NCBI GenBank assembly: GCA_027658995.1 | Contig: JAQDQK010000007.1 | Span: 93,430 to 157,429 of the forward strand | Reading direction: 5' to 3' | DNA from: Propionibacteriaceae bacterium AM104-82 | Lineage (GTDB): Bacteria; Actinomycetota; Actinomycetes; Propionibacteriales; Propionibacteriaceae | DNA: 64,000 nt | Shown: piece by piece, positions 17,645-26,216 of the stretch | Layout of the letters: each line of letters opens with the position of its first letter | How positions within the stretch are numbered: position 1 is the first letter of the stretch | Notes under the pieces: generated by a model | Seen by the model: the letters and a program-made list of their open reading frames with translations, nothing else | Told to the model about the DNA's origin: nothing | Database searches by the model: none | Program-made: the position numbers and the translations under genes

Positions 17645-18335
17645 GGTCAAGGACCTGGCCGTCCACTTCGGCGTCATCAACGCCATCAAGTCCATCTCGT
17701 TCAACGTCGACGAGGGCGAGATCGTCACCCTGATCGGCGCCAACGGCGCCGGAAAAACCACCACGCTGCGGGCGCTGTCCGGGTTGAAGCGGCCGTCGGC
17801 TGGCTCCATCACGCTCGAGGGCAAGGACATCACCAACCTGTCCGCGCAGGACCGCGTCCGCCGCGGCATGTCGCACGTGCCCGAAGGCAGACGGATCTTC
17901 CCCGACATGACGGTGCTCGAGAACCTCGAACTTGGCGCCTTCCTGCGCAAGGACGCCGTCGCGAGCGACTACGACGAGGTCTACCAGCGGTTCCCGATCC
18001 TGGCCGAGCGCCGCAAGCAACTCGCGGGCACCCTCTCGGGAGGCGAGCAGCAGATGCTCGCCATGGGCAGGGCGCTGATGGCCAAGCCGCGACTGCTGCT
18101 GCTCGACGAGCCGTCGATGGGCCTCGCTCCCCTGCTTGTGCAGGAGATCTTCGACATCATCGTCCGGATCAACAAGGCGGGCACGACGGTGCTGCTCGTG
18201 GAGCAGAACGCCAACATCGCACTGCAGATCGCCAACCGCGCCTACGTGCTGGAGACCGGCTCGGTCGTGCTGTCCGGCCCGGCGGCGGAGCTGGCGGCCA
18301 CCGACGAGGTGAAGAAGGCCTACCTCGGCGGCTGA
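17637..18335 (+). CDS. livF: Branched-chain amino-acid ABC transporter ATP-binding protein LivF
   Basis: 232 residues. Walker A GANGAGKTT, signature LSGGEQQMLAMGRAL, Walker B LLLLDEPSMGL and the LVEQNANIAL switch region are all intact, and the short length is characteristic of LivF. Translation starts at a GTG inside livG, eight bases before the livG stop, with GGGAGAGGAGG upstream. It is the last gene of the liv operon; no clear terminator hairpin follows. Confidence 0.94.
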   Translation: MLEVKDLAVHFGVINAIKSISFNVDEGEIVTLIGANGAGKTTTLRALSGLKRPSAGSITLEGKDITNLSAQDRVRRGMSHVPEGRRIFPDMTVLENLELGAFLRKDAVASDYDEVYQRFPILAERRKQLAGTLSGGEQQMLAMGRALMAKPRLLLLDEPSMGLAPLLVQEIFDIIVRINKAGTTVLLVEQNANIALQIANRAYVLETGSVVLSGPAAELAATDEVKKAYLGG

Positions 18336-18454
18336 GGACGCCTTTCGGGGTCCTCGACGGACCCACCAGGAGCGCGACCATTAGGCTGGATCGCGAGCCG
18401 CAAACGCTCGCCGACCGATGTGGCTCGGCGAAGGACTCAAGCTCGGAGGAAGAG

Positions 18455-19099
18455 ATGTTCGTCAAGCAGCGGATGACCACCAACCCGTTCACGGTCACCC
18501 CCGACCACTCGATCCCTGACGCGCTGTCGGTGATGACCGAACGCGGCGTCCGTCACCTGCCGGTGGTCGAGGGAAGGCGCGTCGTCGGCGTCATCTCCCG
18601 CAACGACATCGCGGCGGCGTCGCCGTCGAAGGCCACGACGCTCAGCGCCCAGGAGGCCACCTACCTGATCTCGAAGCTGAAGGTCGGCAAGGTGATGAGC
18701 ACCCCGCCGGTGGTGATCTCCCCCGACGCGCTTCTGGAGGAGGCCGCCGTCATCCTGCGCGACGGCAAGATCGAGATGCTGCCGGTGGTCGAGGGTGACG
18801 AACTGATCGGCGTCATCACCGAGTCCGACATCCTCGATTCCTTCATCGACCTGCTCGGCTTCCGCGACCACGGCACCCGCCTGACGATCGAGGCGAAGGA
18901 CGAGCCGGGCGGCCTCAGCAAGCTGACGGGCATCACCGCAGCGCACCAGGCCAACATCCAGCACCTCGCCGTGCACCGGGGCAACCTGGACACCAGCGTC
19001 GTGGTGGTGGGCCTGAACACGCGCAACACCGAGGCCATCGAGGCCGACCTCGCGGAGGCAGGGATGAAGATCCTGGCGCGCCGCGTCAACCTCGACTGA
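18455..19099 (+). CDS. AcuB-like protein with two CBS domains and an ACT domain
   Basis: 214 residues. Two CBS domains occupy about residues 1-60 (MTTNPFTVTPDHSIPDAL...RHLPVVEGRRVVGVISRNDI) and 75-135 (MSTPPVVISPDALLEEA...MLPVVEGDELIGVITESDI). An ACT-like domain follows (LTIEAKDEPGGLSKLTGI, about 148-214). CBS pairs bind adenosine nucleotides and ACT domains bind amino acids, so a sensor role is likely. The position behind the liv operon suggests it senses its substrate or the cell's energy state; this is inference. It has its own TAGGCT -10 at 18382-18387 and a GGAGGAAGAG ribosome site. Confidence 0.8.
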   Translation: MFVKQRMTTNPFTVTPDHSIPDALSVMTERGVRHLPVVEGRRVVGVISRNDIAAASPSKATTLSAQEATYLISKLKVGKVMSTPPVVISPDALLEEAAVILRDGKIEMLPVVEGDELIGVITESDILDSFIDLLGFRDHGTRLTIEAKDEPGGLSKLTGITAAHQANIQHLAVHRGNLDTSVVVVGLNTRNTEAIEADLAEAGMKILARRVNLD

Positions 19100-19134
19100 C
19101 CCTCCCCTGCCGCGCTCGGGCCCGGGTTGGCTGT

Positions 19135-19222
19135 GGCGTTGAGCAGTAGTCCACGTTCGTTGCCGGTTTCGTGGCGTTCGAACGTGCAAACCGCAACCGA
19201 GGCCATGATGCTGCTCAACGCC
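19135..19222. repeat. Intergenic inverted-repeat element, copy C
   Basis: An 88-base element between convergent genes. The ends GGCGTTGAGCAG and CTGCTCAACGCC are a perfect 12-base inverted repeat. Further in, GTTGCCGGTTT faces GGTTGCGGTTT in the complement, with several mismatches between. Its end sequence differs from copies A and B after GTTGAGCA and matches copies D and E. Confidence 0.8.
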
Positions 19223-19259
19223 AGACCCGCTCCCGCGCAAGGGCGCGCGGGCGAGCCGT

Positions 19260-19532
19260 TCAGTGGTGACGCAGGGCGTCGATCAGCTCCGCCTTTGTCA
19301 TCTTCGACCGGCCGGAGATCTCCAACTCGGCCGCCCGTTTGCGCAACTCGTCGACCGTGCGGTCCTCATAGTCCTCAGCCGAGCCGCCCTTGTGGCCGAC
19401 CGCGCTGCGCGACGTGGCCGCCGCCGCGTTGGCGATGCGGGCCGACTTCTCCTTGGAGTTGCCCTCGTCCCGCAACGCCTCGTACATTTCCTTGTCCTTG
19501 ACGCTGGGGCCAGGATCCCTCTTGCCAGGCAT
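19260..19532 (-). CDS. Small SAP/Rho-N-domain protein (90 aa)
   Basis: 90 residues, highly charged. The first 45 residues (SVKDKEMYEALRDEGNSKEK) match a short conserved actinobacterial family of unknown function. The last 40 (RTVDELRKRAAELEISGRSK onward) are a helix-extended-helix of the SAP or Rho N-terminal type, which in other proteins contacts nucleic acids. A DNA- or RNA-associated role is therefore possible but unproven. The ATG at 19532 has GAAGGAGGCAGCC upstream, a good ribosome site. Confidence 0.8.
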   Translation of the reverse strand: MPGKRDPGPSVKDKEMYEALRDEGNSKEKSARIANAAAATSRSAVGHKGGSAEDYEDRTVDELRKRAAELEISGRSKMTKAELIDALRHH

Positions 19533-19645
19533 GGCTGCCTCCTTCTGGGTAGCTCTCGACGCTACGCCGAAGGCCGTCAAATGGGAACCCCCTCCCCCGC
19601 CGCGGGCGGCCGGGCTCGGCCCGGGCGTGTCGATGACCGGTGGCC

Positions 19646-20095
19646 TCAACGCCAACTGATCCACCGCGGCACGCGACCCACGTAGCGGGCGTAGGCCTTG
19701 CCGAAGCGCGACATCAGCGCGTCCTCCTCGTGCTCGATCTGCGGCGTGACGGCAGCGACGAAGCCCGCCGCGGGAAGGGCAGCGGTGAGCGAGCCACGCC
19801 ACAGCGCGTGCGCGACGAGCAGGCCAGCGAAGCCAAGGTAGATGGGGTTGCGGGTCAGCCGGTTGGGGCCCGTTGTGATCAGGGTGCTCGAGCGGTCGGG
19901 GCGCGCAGGGTCGATCGTGGTGTCGCCGAGCCGGAACTGGGCGACCGTGCCGCCCATCAGCGCGAGCGACACCCCACCGACGGCGACCCCGGCCGCCCTG
20001 GCGAGCGCGGGCGCCGGGGTGTCTCGCTTCTTCCGCACGATCAGCGACTGTGCGAGCCAGGCGAGGGTGAACGGGACGGGCGGTGGGATGTGCAT
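19646..20095 (-). CDS. Isoprenylcysteine carboxyl-methyltransferase family membrane protein
   Basis: 149 residues with about three to four hydrophobic segments. The C-terminal half has the family core: TGPNRLTRNPIYLGF, then the EHEEDALMSRFGKAYARYVGRVPRW ending (read in two parts) that forms the SAM-binding region of ICMT-type enzymes. Bacterial members methylate unknown small substrates or lipids in the membrane. CAAGGAGAG lies seven bases before the ATG at 20095. It is separated by 39 bases from the upstream acetyltransferase gene on the same strand and may share its transcript. Confidence 0.8.
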   Translation of the reverse strand: MHIPPPVPFTLAWLAQSLIVRKKRDTPAPALARAAGVAVGGVSLALMGGTVAQFRLGDTTIDPARPDRSSTLITTGPNRLTRNPIYLGFAGLLVAHALWRGSLTAALPAAGFVAAVTPQIEHEEDALMSRFGKAYARYVGRVPRWISWR

Positions 20096-20134
20096 ATCGG
20101 AACTCTCCTTGTCGGTGCCGCCCCGCGGGCGACG

Positions 20135-21073
20135 TCAGGCTGGTCGCGTCATCGTCACGGTGGTCTGCTTGGCGACAAACCCCAGCCTCTCGTACAGGCG
20201 GGTCGCGCCGGTCGGCGATTCGGAATCGACGTCGAGGCCGACGACCGTGATGCCGTCGACGTCGCGCGCCAGTTCGAGCGACCTGGCAAGCGCCCTGGTC
20301 GCCAGCCCCGTGCCGCGCGCCTCGCGGATCGTGCCGACAAGGCCGACCCACAGTTCCTGCGGTTCGTACTGGCTGACAAGCACGTACGCGTCGACCGAGC
20401 CGTCGTCGCGGCGCGAGATGGTCGAGACCTGCGGCCGCGCCGGGCGACCGGCGTAGACGTCGTGCCACCGCTCGGCGGTCCACGGCGCGAAGCCCCAGTG
20501 GTCGGCGAAGGCCGCGTTGTGGGCGACCCGGACGGCCTCCTCGTCCTCGGGCGTCGGCGAGGCGAGGCCCGCCAAGTCGACGTCGAGTCGCTCGCCGGGA
20601 TTGTCGCGTTCCATCAGCGTGAAGAAGCGCACCGGCAGGTACCCGCGCGCCTTCAGCATCCGGTACGCAGACGACCCCTCGAGCCCGGCCGAGACGCGCA
20701 GCAGCCCGGTCGACCCGGGGTTGCGGGCGAGGTTCAGTTCGACCGCCCTCGCCTCCGCCCTGTCCATCAGGGCCCGGCCGATCCCGCGGCCGCGCCACTG
20801 AGGCCGGACGCCTCCGTCGATCTGGAGGCGCACCTCCCCGTCATCTCCCGCGGTGAATCCGACGCGCAACTGCCCGAAGGCGACAAGATCGTCGCCGTCC
20901 CAGACGGCCCACGTGTCGGTCGCGGGCGTCATGCCCGCCTCGGTGAGTTCCTCGGCCAGGTCCTCTGCCTCGTAGAACTCCTGTGTCTGGTCGGCGCGCG
21001 CCAGTTCGTTGGTGAGGTCGGCCCACTGCCCGACGGTGTCGGCGGTGAGGTGCGACCAGGTCAGTTCGCCCAT
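20135..21073 (-). CDS. Tandem GNAT acetyltransferase
   Basis: 312 residues made of two GNAT domains. The first has VRPQWRGRGIGRALMDRAEA (about residues 87-106) and the second a weaker VGTIREARGTGLATRAL (about 247-263) followed by ATRLYERLGF. The two-domain layout resembles mycothiol synthase MshD, but it lacks enough similarity in view to make that call and the substrate is unknown. No Shine-Dalgarno is evident; a CAGGAT box lies six bases before the ATG. It follows the CBS gene by 17 bases on the same strand. Confidence 0.8.
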   Translation of the reverse strand: MGELTWSHLTADTVGQWADLTNELARADQTQEFYEAEDLAEELTEAGMTPATDTWAVWDGDDLVAFGQLRVGFTAGDDGEVRLQIDGGVRPQWRGRGIGRALMDRAEARAVELNLARNPGSTGLLRVSAGLEGSSAYRMLKARGYLPVRFFTLMERDNPGERLDVDLAGLASPTPEDEEAVRVAHNAAFADHWGFAPWTAERWHDVYAGRPARPQVSTISRRDDGSVDAYVLVSQYEPQELWVGLVGTIREARGTGLATRALARSLELARDVDGITVVGLDVDSESPTGATRLYERLGFVAKQTTVTMTRPA

Positions 21074-21090
21074 GTCGCCATCCTGGCCGA

Positions 21091-21519
21091 TCAGCCGTGC
21101 AGGTAGTTGACCAGGTGCTCCTGTTCGGCCTGCAACTGGTCGATCCGGTTCTTGACGAGGTCGCCGATGGACACGATCGCCGCGAGGTGCCCGTCGACGA
21201 GGACCGGCAGGTGCCTGATCCTCAGTTCGGTCATGGTGGCGGCGATGTCGGCGAGGTCATCGTCCATGCCGCAGGTGTGCACCTCGGGGGTCATGATGGC
21301 CGAGATCGGCTGGCCGAGCACCTCGGCGCCGAACCGGGCGAGGGCGCGGACCACGTCACGCTCCCCCACGATCCCGGCGACCCCGCCGTCGGCCCCCGCG
21401 ACCACGACCGCGCCGATGTTGTTGTCCGTGAGGAGGCCCACCAGGTGGGCCACGTCGTCGTCGGGTCGCGCCGTGACGACCGCACTGCCCTTGTGGTTGA
21501 TGACGTCTGTGATCCGCAT
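21091..21519 (-). CDS. CBS-domain pair protein
   Basis: 142 residues, almost entirely two CBS domains: VTARPDDDVAHLVGLL...VVVAGADGGVAGIVGERDVVRAL and MTPEVHTCGMDDDLADIAATM...RHLPVLVDGHLAAIVSIGDLVK. Stand-alone pairs of this size bind adenine nucleotides and are often stress-related in actinobacteria. The ATG at 21519 has TAGCGT (reversed, 21525-21530) five bases upstream, a leaderless start. It may be transcribed together with the acetyltransferase and methyltransferase genes that follow on the minus strand. Confidence 0.88.
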   Translation of the reverse strand: MRITDVINHKGSAVVTARPDDDVAHLVGLLTDNNIGAVVVAGADGGVAGIVGERDVVRALARFGAEVLGQPISAIMTPEVHTCGMDDDLADIAATMTELRIRHLPVLVDGHLAAIVSIGDLVKNRIDQLQAEQEHLVNYLHG

Positions 21520-21566
21520 GCCTCACGCTAACGCCTCCCCGCCTGGGCGAGGCGGAAATCGGGCGA

Positions 21567-22379
21567 TCAGGCCAGCGCCGAACCAAGCGTTTCGGCGGCC
21601 CCGCGGAGCCACAGTTCGCGGCGCCGGATCGCGTCGCCGACCCCCTCGTCCCACATCCTCGCCCAGCCTCCGCCGAGGCGCCGCGCGCGGTCCCGCATCG
21701 AGAACCAGGAACGCTCAGCGTTCGAGATCGACGCGGGCACCAGCCAGGCGCGATCCTCCGCGTCCATCCCGTAGGCGTCGACCAACTCCCTGCCGCGTTC
21801 GGCGACGTCGACGCCGTCGAAGGCAGGGTCGCGATCCTCGGGTGCCTGCCATCCGCCCCACCACTGCAGCAGGTTGACGACCTCGTCGACGCGCGAACTC
21901 GGCCGCGTCAGGTCGAAGTCGATCAGGGCGAACGCCACCCCGTCGCGGAAGACCGTGTTCTCGGGGGTGACGTCCCGATGCCCGAGGAACGTCGGGGGCG
22001 GGCCGACCGGCTCGGGAGATCCCTCGGGGCGCGGGCCCGCGGTTGCGCCGTCGGGCAGGCCCAGGTCGAGCATCGCGTCGTCGAGTCGGCGCAGCAACCG
22101 GGCGACCGAGCGGCCCCGCTCCAGGTCGCCCACCCACGACGGCCACGGCCGACCTGCGACCTCGCCGTCGACGAAGGTCAGGATCTCGCGGCCACGGTCG
22201 TCGATGCCGAGCAGCCTGGGCGCGCCGTCGAAGCCGCGCGCCTCGAGGTGTCGCAGCACCAGGTGCACCTGGTCGCTGTGGTCTCCGAGCGGGCGCCGGA
22301 CGGTGTCACCGAGACGCACCACGCCCTCGGTGACATCGCCGCCCGGGAGCGGGATCTCCTCGGTGGGGTCTAGATGCAT
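21567..22379 (-). CDS. Aminoglycoside-phosphotransferase-fold kinase
   Basis: 270 residues. The catalytic loop is FLGHRDVTPENTVF (about residues 134-147) and the metal-binding motif FALIDFD follows, both matching the choline kinase/APH fold. The N-terminal lobe has VVRLGDTVRRP and LTFVDGEVAGR. The substrate is unknown; no resistance function should be assumed. Its ATG overlaps the cysE stop by ten bases, so it is the second gene of a cysE transcript and translationally coupled to it. Confidence 0.82.
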   Translation of the reverse strand: MHLDPTEEIPLPGGDVTEGVVRLGDTVRRPLGDHSDQVHLVLRHLEARGFDGAPRLLGIDDRGREILTFVDGEVAGRPWPSWVGDLERGRSVARLLRRLDDAMLDLGLPDGATAGPRPEGSPEPVGPPPTFLGHRDVTPENTVFRDGVAFALIDFDLTRPSSRVDEVVNLLQWWGGWQAPEDRDPAFDGVDVAERGRELVDAYGMDAEDRAWLVPASISNAERSWFSMRDRARRLGGGWARMWDEGVGDAIRRRELWLRGAAETLGSALA

Positions 22380-23191
22380 GGGTCGAACGCGTCGAGCGCC
22401 TCGAAGTTCTGGTTCATGTCGAAGGCAGGCAGCGACGTGGCGGGCACGTTGACGACCTTTGCGGGGACGCCCGCGACCGTCGTGTGGTCGGGCACGTCTT
22501 TGAGGACGACGGAGCCGGCGCCGATCTTTGCGCAGTCGCCGATCCTGATGTTGCCGAGGATCTTGGCGCCTGCACCGATCAGCACGCCGCGGCCGATCTT
22601 CGGGTGACGGTCGCCGCCCTCCTTCCCGGAGCCGCCGAGGGTGACCTCGTGCAGCATCGAGAAGTCGTCGTCGACGACGGCGGTCTCACCGATCACGACG
22701 CTGGTGGCGTGGTCGAACATGATGCCCTTGCCGAGCCGGGCACCGGGGTGGATGTCGACGGCCCACACCTCCGAGATGCGCGACTGCAGGTACCAGGCGA
22801 GCGCCTTGCGGCCCTGCGTCCAGTAGTGGTGCGCGACGCGGTAGGCCTGGATGGCCTGGAAGCCCTTGAAGTAGAGCAGCGGGTTGGCGTAGCCGGGGCA
22901 GGCGGGGTCGCGCGAGACGACGGCCTGCAGGTCGGCGAGGATCGCGCGCTGGATGCACTCGTCCTCCTGCAGCACGTCGAAGAAGATGTCGCGCAGCCCG
23001 AGCGCGGGCAGCGTCGAGTTCTCCAACTTGCTCGCAAGCAGGTAGCTCAGCGACTCCTCGATGTCGGGCTGGCTGAGCACCGTCGCGTGCAGGAACCCGG
23101 CGAGCAGCGGCTCGTTGGCCGCCGCGACGGCGCACTCCGACTTGATCGACTCCCAGACCTGGTCGTCGGGGACGATGAGCGCGGGATCCAT
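22370..23191 (-). CDS. cysE: Serine O-acetyltransferase, long E. coli-like form
   Basis: 273 residues. The N-terminal helical domain (WESIKSECAVAAANEPLLAGF) is followed by a left-handed beta-helix with hexapeptide repeats from about residue 150: VDIHPGARLGKGIMFDHATS, VVIGETAVV, VLIGAGAKILGNIRIGDCAKIGAG (read in parts) and the GVPAKVV closing motif. The DIHPGA and HATSVVIGETA segments carry active-site residues. It makes O-acetylserine for cysteine synthesis. The ATG at 23191 has GAGGAGGG upstream and TAGCCT further out; cysK is not in the window. Confidence 0.95.
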   Translation of the reverse strand: MDPALIVPDDQVWESIKSECAVAAANEPLLAGFLHATVLSQPDIEESLSYLLASKLENSTLPALGLRDIFFDVLQEDECIQRAILADLQAVVSRDPACPGYANPLLYFKGFQAIQAYRVAHHYWTQGRKALAWYLQSRISEVWAVDIHPGARLGKGIMFDHATSVVIGETAVVDDDFSMLHEVTLGGSGKEGGDRHPKIGRGVLIGAGAKILGNIRIGDCAKIGAGSVVLKDVPDHTTVAGVPAKVVNVPATSLPAFDMNQNFEALDAFDPCI

Positions 23192-23260
23192 GGGCCCTCC
23201 TCTGCAGCTGACCCACACAGGCTACCGACCTGACGGCGCCTCATCCCGGGCAGTCCGCTG

Positions 23261-24610
23261 TCAGCGAACCTCCCCGAATGTCGCGACGGCCACGGGCTCC
23301 GCCCGCAGCGCGTCGGGGATCAGCAGCACAGTGGCGCCGTCGCGGTGCTCGATCTCGACCTCCGCTCCGCCCGACCAGGTCGCTGCCCGACCTTCGAGCT
23401 CCGTCGGGAGCTCAAGTCGGCCGGTCGACGGGTCGAGCGCGTGGACGTGGACCGCCGCGTCGGTGGTGGTGTATGCGCGCGGCGCTCCGGTCGCCTCACC
23501 TGCCCGAAGCCACGGGCGGGTGCCGTAGACGGCGCCTCCGTTGGTCTTCAACCAGGCACCCAACTCGCGCATCGCGGCGAGTTGAAGCTCCGGGATCGAC
23601 CCGTCGGCCCGCGGCCCGACGTTGATCAACAGGTTGCCGTTCTTGCTGATCACGTCGACGAGCAGCCGGATCAGGGCGGCACCGGACATCGAGTGGGAGT
23701 CGTCCTCGTCCTGGTTGAACCCGAAGGAGAACCCGAGCCCGCGGGTCGCCTCCCATGGGTCGGCCATGATGTCGGGGACGTGCGAGTACTCGCGGGTCAG
23801 GAAGCCGTGGTACGGCACGCCCCAGCGGTCGTTGATGACGCCGTCGGGGACGGCGGCAAAGTACCGGCGGAACAGTTCGGCGAGCGAGTGCTCGTCCGCG
23901 TCCTTGCCGCCGTCTGGCCATTCGATGTCGTTCCACAGCACGTCGGGGGCGAAGCGGGCGACGAGTTCCTCGAGTTGGTCGGCCGAGTAGCGGGCGAACT
24001 GCCTGTCGTTGCGGCGGAACCGGAACAGGTCGGTGTCGGACTCGATGGGCGGGAAGTCGCTGACGTGCCAGTCGAGCGCTCCCGAGTAGTAGACGCCGAA
24101 CCTGGCGCCCGCGGCGCGGGTCGCGTCGTGCAGTTCCCGGACCAGGTCGCGGCGCGGGCCACGGCGGGCGGCGTTGAAGCCGGTCGAGGCGGTGTCCCAC
24201 AGGCAGAAGCCCTCGTGGTGCTTGGTGGTGGGGATCACGTAGCGCGCGCCCGCTCCCACCAATTCGGCGACGAACGCGTCCGCGTCGAACGCCTCCGCCC
24301 GCCACAGGTCGGCGAGGTCCTCGTAGCTGGTGCCGACCCCGAAGACGCGCTGGTGCCGCTCCCAGGTGGGGCTGCCCGCGATCCGGACGGTGTTGCCGTA
24401 CCACTCGGCGTACTGGTGGTGAGTGTAGGCGTCCTCGACGGGCACGCCGCCGGGGCCGTGGGTCGTTGCCCACGCGGGGACGGAGTACAGGCCCCAGTGG
24501 ATGAAGAAGCCGAGCTTCGCGTCGCGGTACCACTGCGGCACGCGGGCCTCCGGGTAGCTGGGCGCTCCGGCACCGAAGTCGGGGCCGGTGCGGGTCTCGA
24601 AGTTCAGCAT
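23261..24610 (-). CDS. GH29 alpha-L-fucosidase (first copy)
   Basis: 449 residues, no signal peptide, so cytoplasmic. GH29 features: WYRDAKLGFFIHWGLYSVPA at the start, TTKHHEGFCLWDT (about 128-140) and APDVLWNDIEWPDGG with candidate nucleophile D228. The SKNGNLLINVGPRADGSIPE segment is a strong family marker. A small beta-sandwich fills the last 100 residues. It releases terminal L-fucose from oligosaccharides. The start codon overlaps the end of the M81 peptidase gene by seven bases, placing it last in the six-gene sugar operon that begins at 30240. Confidence 0.93.
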   Translation of the reverse strand: MLNFETRTGPDFGAGAPSYPEARVPQWYRDAKLGFFIHWGLYSVPAWATTHGPGGVPVEDAYTHHQYAEWYGNTVRIAGSPTWERHQRVFGVGTSYEDLADLWRAEAFDADAFVAELVGAGARYVIPTTKHHEGFCLWDTASTGFNAARRGPRRDLVRELHDATRAAGARFGVYYSGALDWHVSDFPPIESDTDLFRFRRNDRQFARYSADQLEELVARFAPDVLWNDIEWPDGGKDADEHSLAELFRRYFAAVPDGVINDRWGVPYHGFLTREYSHVPDIMADPWEATRGLGFSFGFNQDEDDSHSMSGAALIRLLVDVISKNGNLLINVGPRADGSIPELQLAAMRELGAWLKTNGGAVYGTRPWLRAGEATGAPRAYTTTDAAVHVHALDPSTGRLELPTELEGRAATWSGGAEVEIEHRDGATVLLIPDALRAEPVAVATFGEVR

Positions 24611-26178
24611 GGGGCTTCCTCTCCTCGTCGGGTGACGACCGGGGTCAGGTCGGGGTGCTCGACGCTGGTGTCGAACGGGTAGACGCCTGGGGCGAGCCGG
24701 TGGTGGCCGAGCCGGATCAGGTCCTGGTCGACGCCTCCCGGGGTGAGCGCGAGGATCCAGTCGCCGGCGAGGTCGTGCAGTTCGGGTTCCAGGTAGCCGA
24801 TCTTGACGATCACGACGTCGGCGGCGGCGGGGTCGAGGCCGAGGCTGCGGAAGTCGTCGAGGTGGTGGAACGGCTTGCGGCGCTCGGTGATGATGGCGTG
24901 CACCGCGCCGGAGCGGACCACGACCTGGCTGCCAGCCACGGGGTCGCCGTGCGTCACGGAGAACACCTCGCCGTGGAGGCTGACGGGGCCGGAGGGCCCA
25001 GCGTCGACCCGGCCGCCCACCTCCAGATCGACCGTTGCGCCGACGCCCGCCGCGACCGCGGTGGCGACGGCCGCCGGGTCGAAGATCGACGCGTGGATGA
25101 CGGTGCGACCCGGGTCGCGCAGGTCGGCGCGTTCCAGCAGGCGCCCGAGCGTCCATGACACGTCGCCCGCGCCGCCCGCGGTCGGGTTGTCGCCGGAGTC
25201 GGAGATCAGGAAGGGGCGGGCGGCGCCGGGCAGCAGCGCGGCGTCGAGGGCCTCGTCGAGCGTGGCGGTGGGCCCGACGAAGACGAAGTCGGCGCGCGCG
25301 TCCCAGTAGCGGCGGGCCAGTCGCTCGGCCTCGCGGGCGATGGCGTCGCGATCGTCGCCGGTGACGACGACGGCGGCCTGGCAGCGCGGCTCGTCGGCCC
25401 ATGCGTAGCCGACCCAGACGGCGGCCTCCAGCACGCCTGGCACCTCGGTGGCGACGGGGACGGCGTCGTAGATGCCCTTGGCGGGTTCGAGCCGGGTGCT
25501 CGTCTTCTCGCCCGGCAGCAGCACCGGCACCTGACGCCACGCCTTCCACGGCCTGCGCAGCAGCGGGTCCGATCCGTGCGATCCCCGCAGCCTGGTCAGC
25601 AGGTTGTGGACGGCGCGCTCCTTGGTGTTGAGCCAGTCCTCGTGCGGGGCCATCCGGTAACAGGTGATCAGGTCGACGGCATCGAGCAGGTCGCGCGAGA
25701 CGTTGCCGTGCAGGTCCATCGAGGCCGAGACGAGCACGTCCGGCCCGAGCGCCTCCCGGACGGCGCGGGCGAGGTCGCCCTCGGCGTCGGTCATCCCGAC
25801 GACGCTCATCGCGCCGTGAATGTCGAAGAAGAACGCGTCGAACGGGCCCTCCGCCTCGATGCCCGCCAGGATGGCCGACTTCATGGCGGAGTAGGTCGCG
25901 GGCGCGACGGCCCCACCCGGCAGCGACCTGCCGTGCGTCAGCGGCACCCACTGCGCCGCCTCGCGCAGTTCCCGGCCCGCGTCGAGGAACGGGTAGTAGC
26001 CGATCAGGTCCTCGCCGGTGCGGATCGTGAACGCCTCGTCGCCGGAGATGTGCGGCGAGAAGGTGCTCGACTCGATGGAGATCCCGGCGATGCCGATCCG
26101 TGGCCTCGCGAGGCCGCCTGCCTCCAGGTCGGGCAGCGGTCCCATCCAGATCTCGTGGGCCAGGGGTGCGTCAGTCAC
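24604..26178 (-). CDS. M81-family metallopeptidase (MlrC-like)
   Basis: 524 residues. The DUF1485/MlrC N-terminal region is recognised from IGIAGISIESSTFSPHISGD, FFDIHGAMSVVG and SASMDLHGNVSRDLLDA, whose Asp/His residues are the expected zinc ligands; the C-terminal part has ISDSGDNPTAGGAGDVSWTL. Known members open the cyclic peptide microcystin, but most homologues in sugar or peptide operons have unknown substrates. The GTG at 26178 is chosen because AAGGAAG lies 11 bases upstream; GTG at 26190 and ATG at 26145 are alternatives. It is flanked by the ROK kinase and the fucosidase on one transcript. Confidence 0.8.
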   Translation of the reverse strand: MTDAPLAHEIWMGPLPDLEAGGLARPRIGIAGISIESSTFSPHISGDEAFTIRTGEDLIGYYPFLDAGRELREAAQWVPLTHGRSLPGGAVAPATYSAMKSAILAGIEAEGPFDAFFFDIHGAMSVVGMTDAEGDLARAVREALGPDVLVSASMDLHGNVSRDLLDAVDLITCYRMAPHEDWLNTKERAVHNLLTRLRGSHGSDPLLRRPWKAWRQVPVLLPGEKTSTRLEPAKGIYDAVPVATEVPGVLEAAVWVGYAWADEPRCQAAVVVTGDDRDAIAREAERLARRYWDARADFVFVGPTATLDEALDAALLPGAARPFLISDSGDNPTAGGAGDVSWTLGRLLERADLRDPGRTVIHASIFDPAAVATAVAAGVGATVDLEVGGRVDAGPSGPVSLHGEVFSVTHGDPVAGSQVVVRSGAVHAIITERRKPFHHLDDFRSLGLDPAAADVVIVKIGYLEPELHDLAGDWILALTPGGVDQDLIRLGHHRLAPGVYPFDTSVEHPDLTPVVTRRGEEAPC

Positions 26179-26216
26179 GGCGCGGGTCACTTCCTTCTCG
26201 GTGAGCTTCGGTGCTG

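Noticed and set aside
21567..22379. Calling the phosphotransferase an antibiotic-resistance gene
   Set aside because: Only the general fold motifs are present, and the coupling to cysE points to metabolism; no specific resistance family is recognised.
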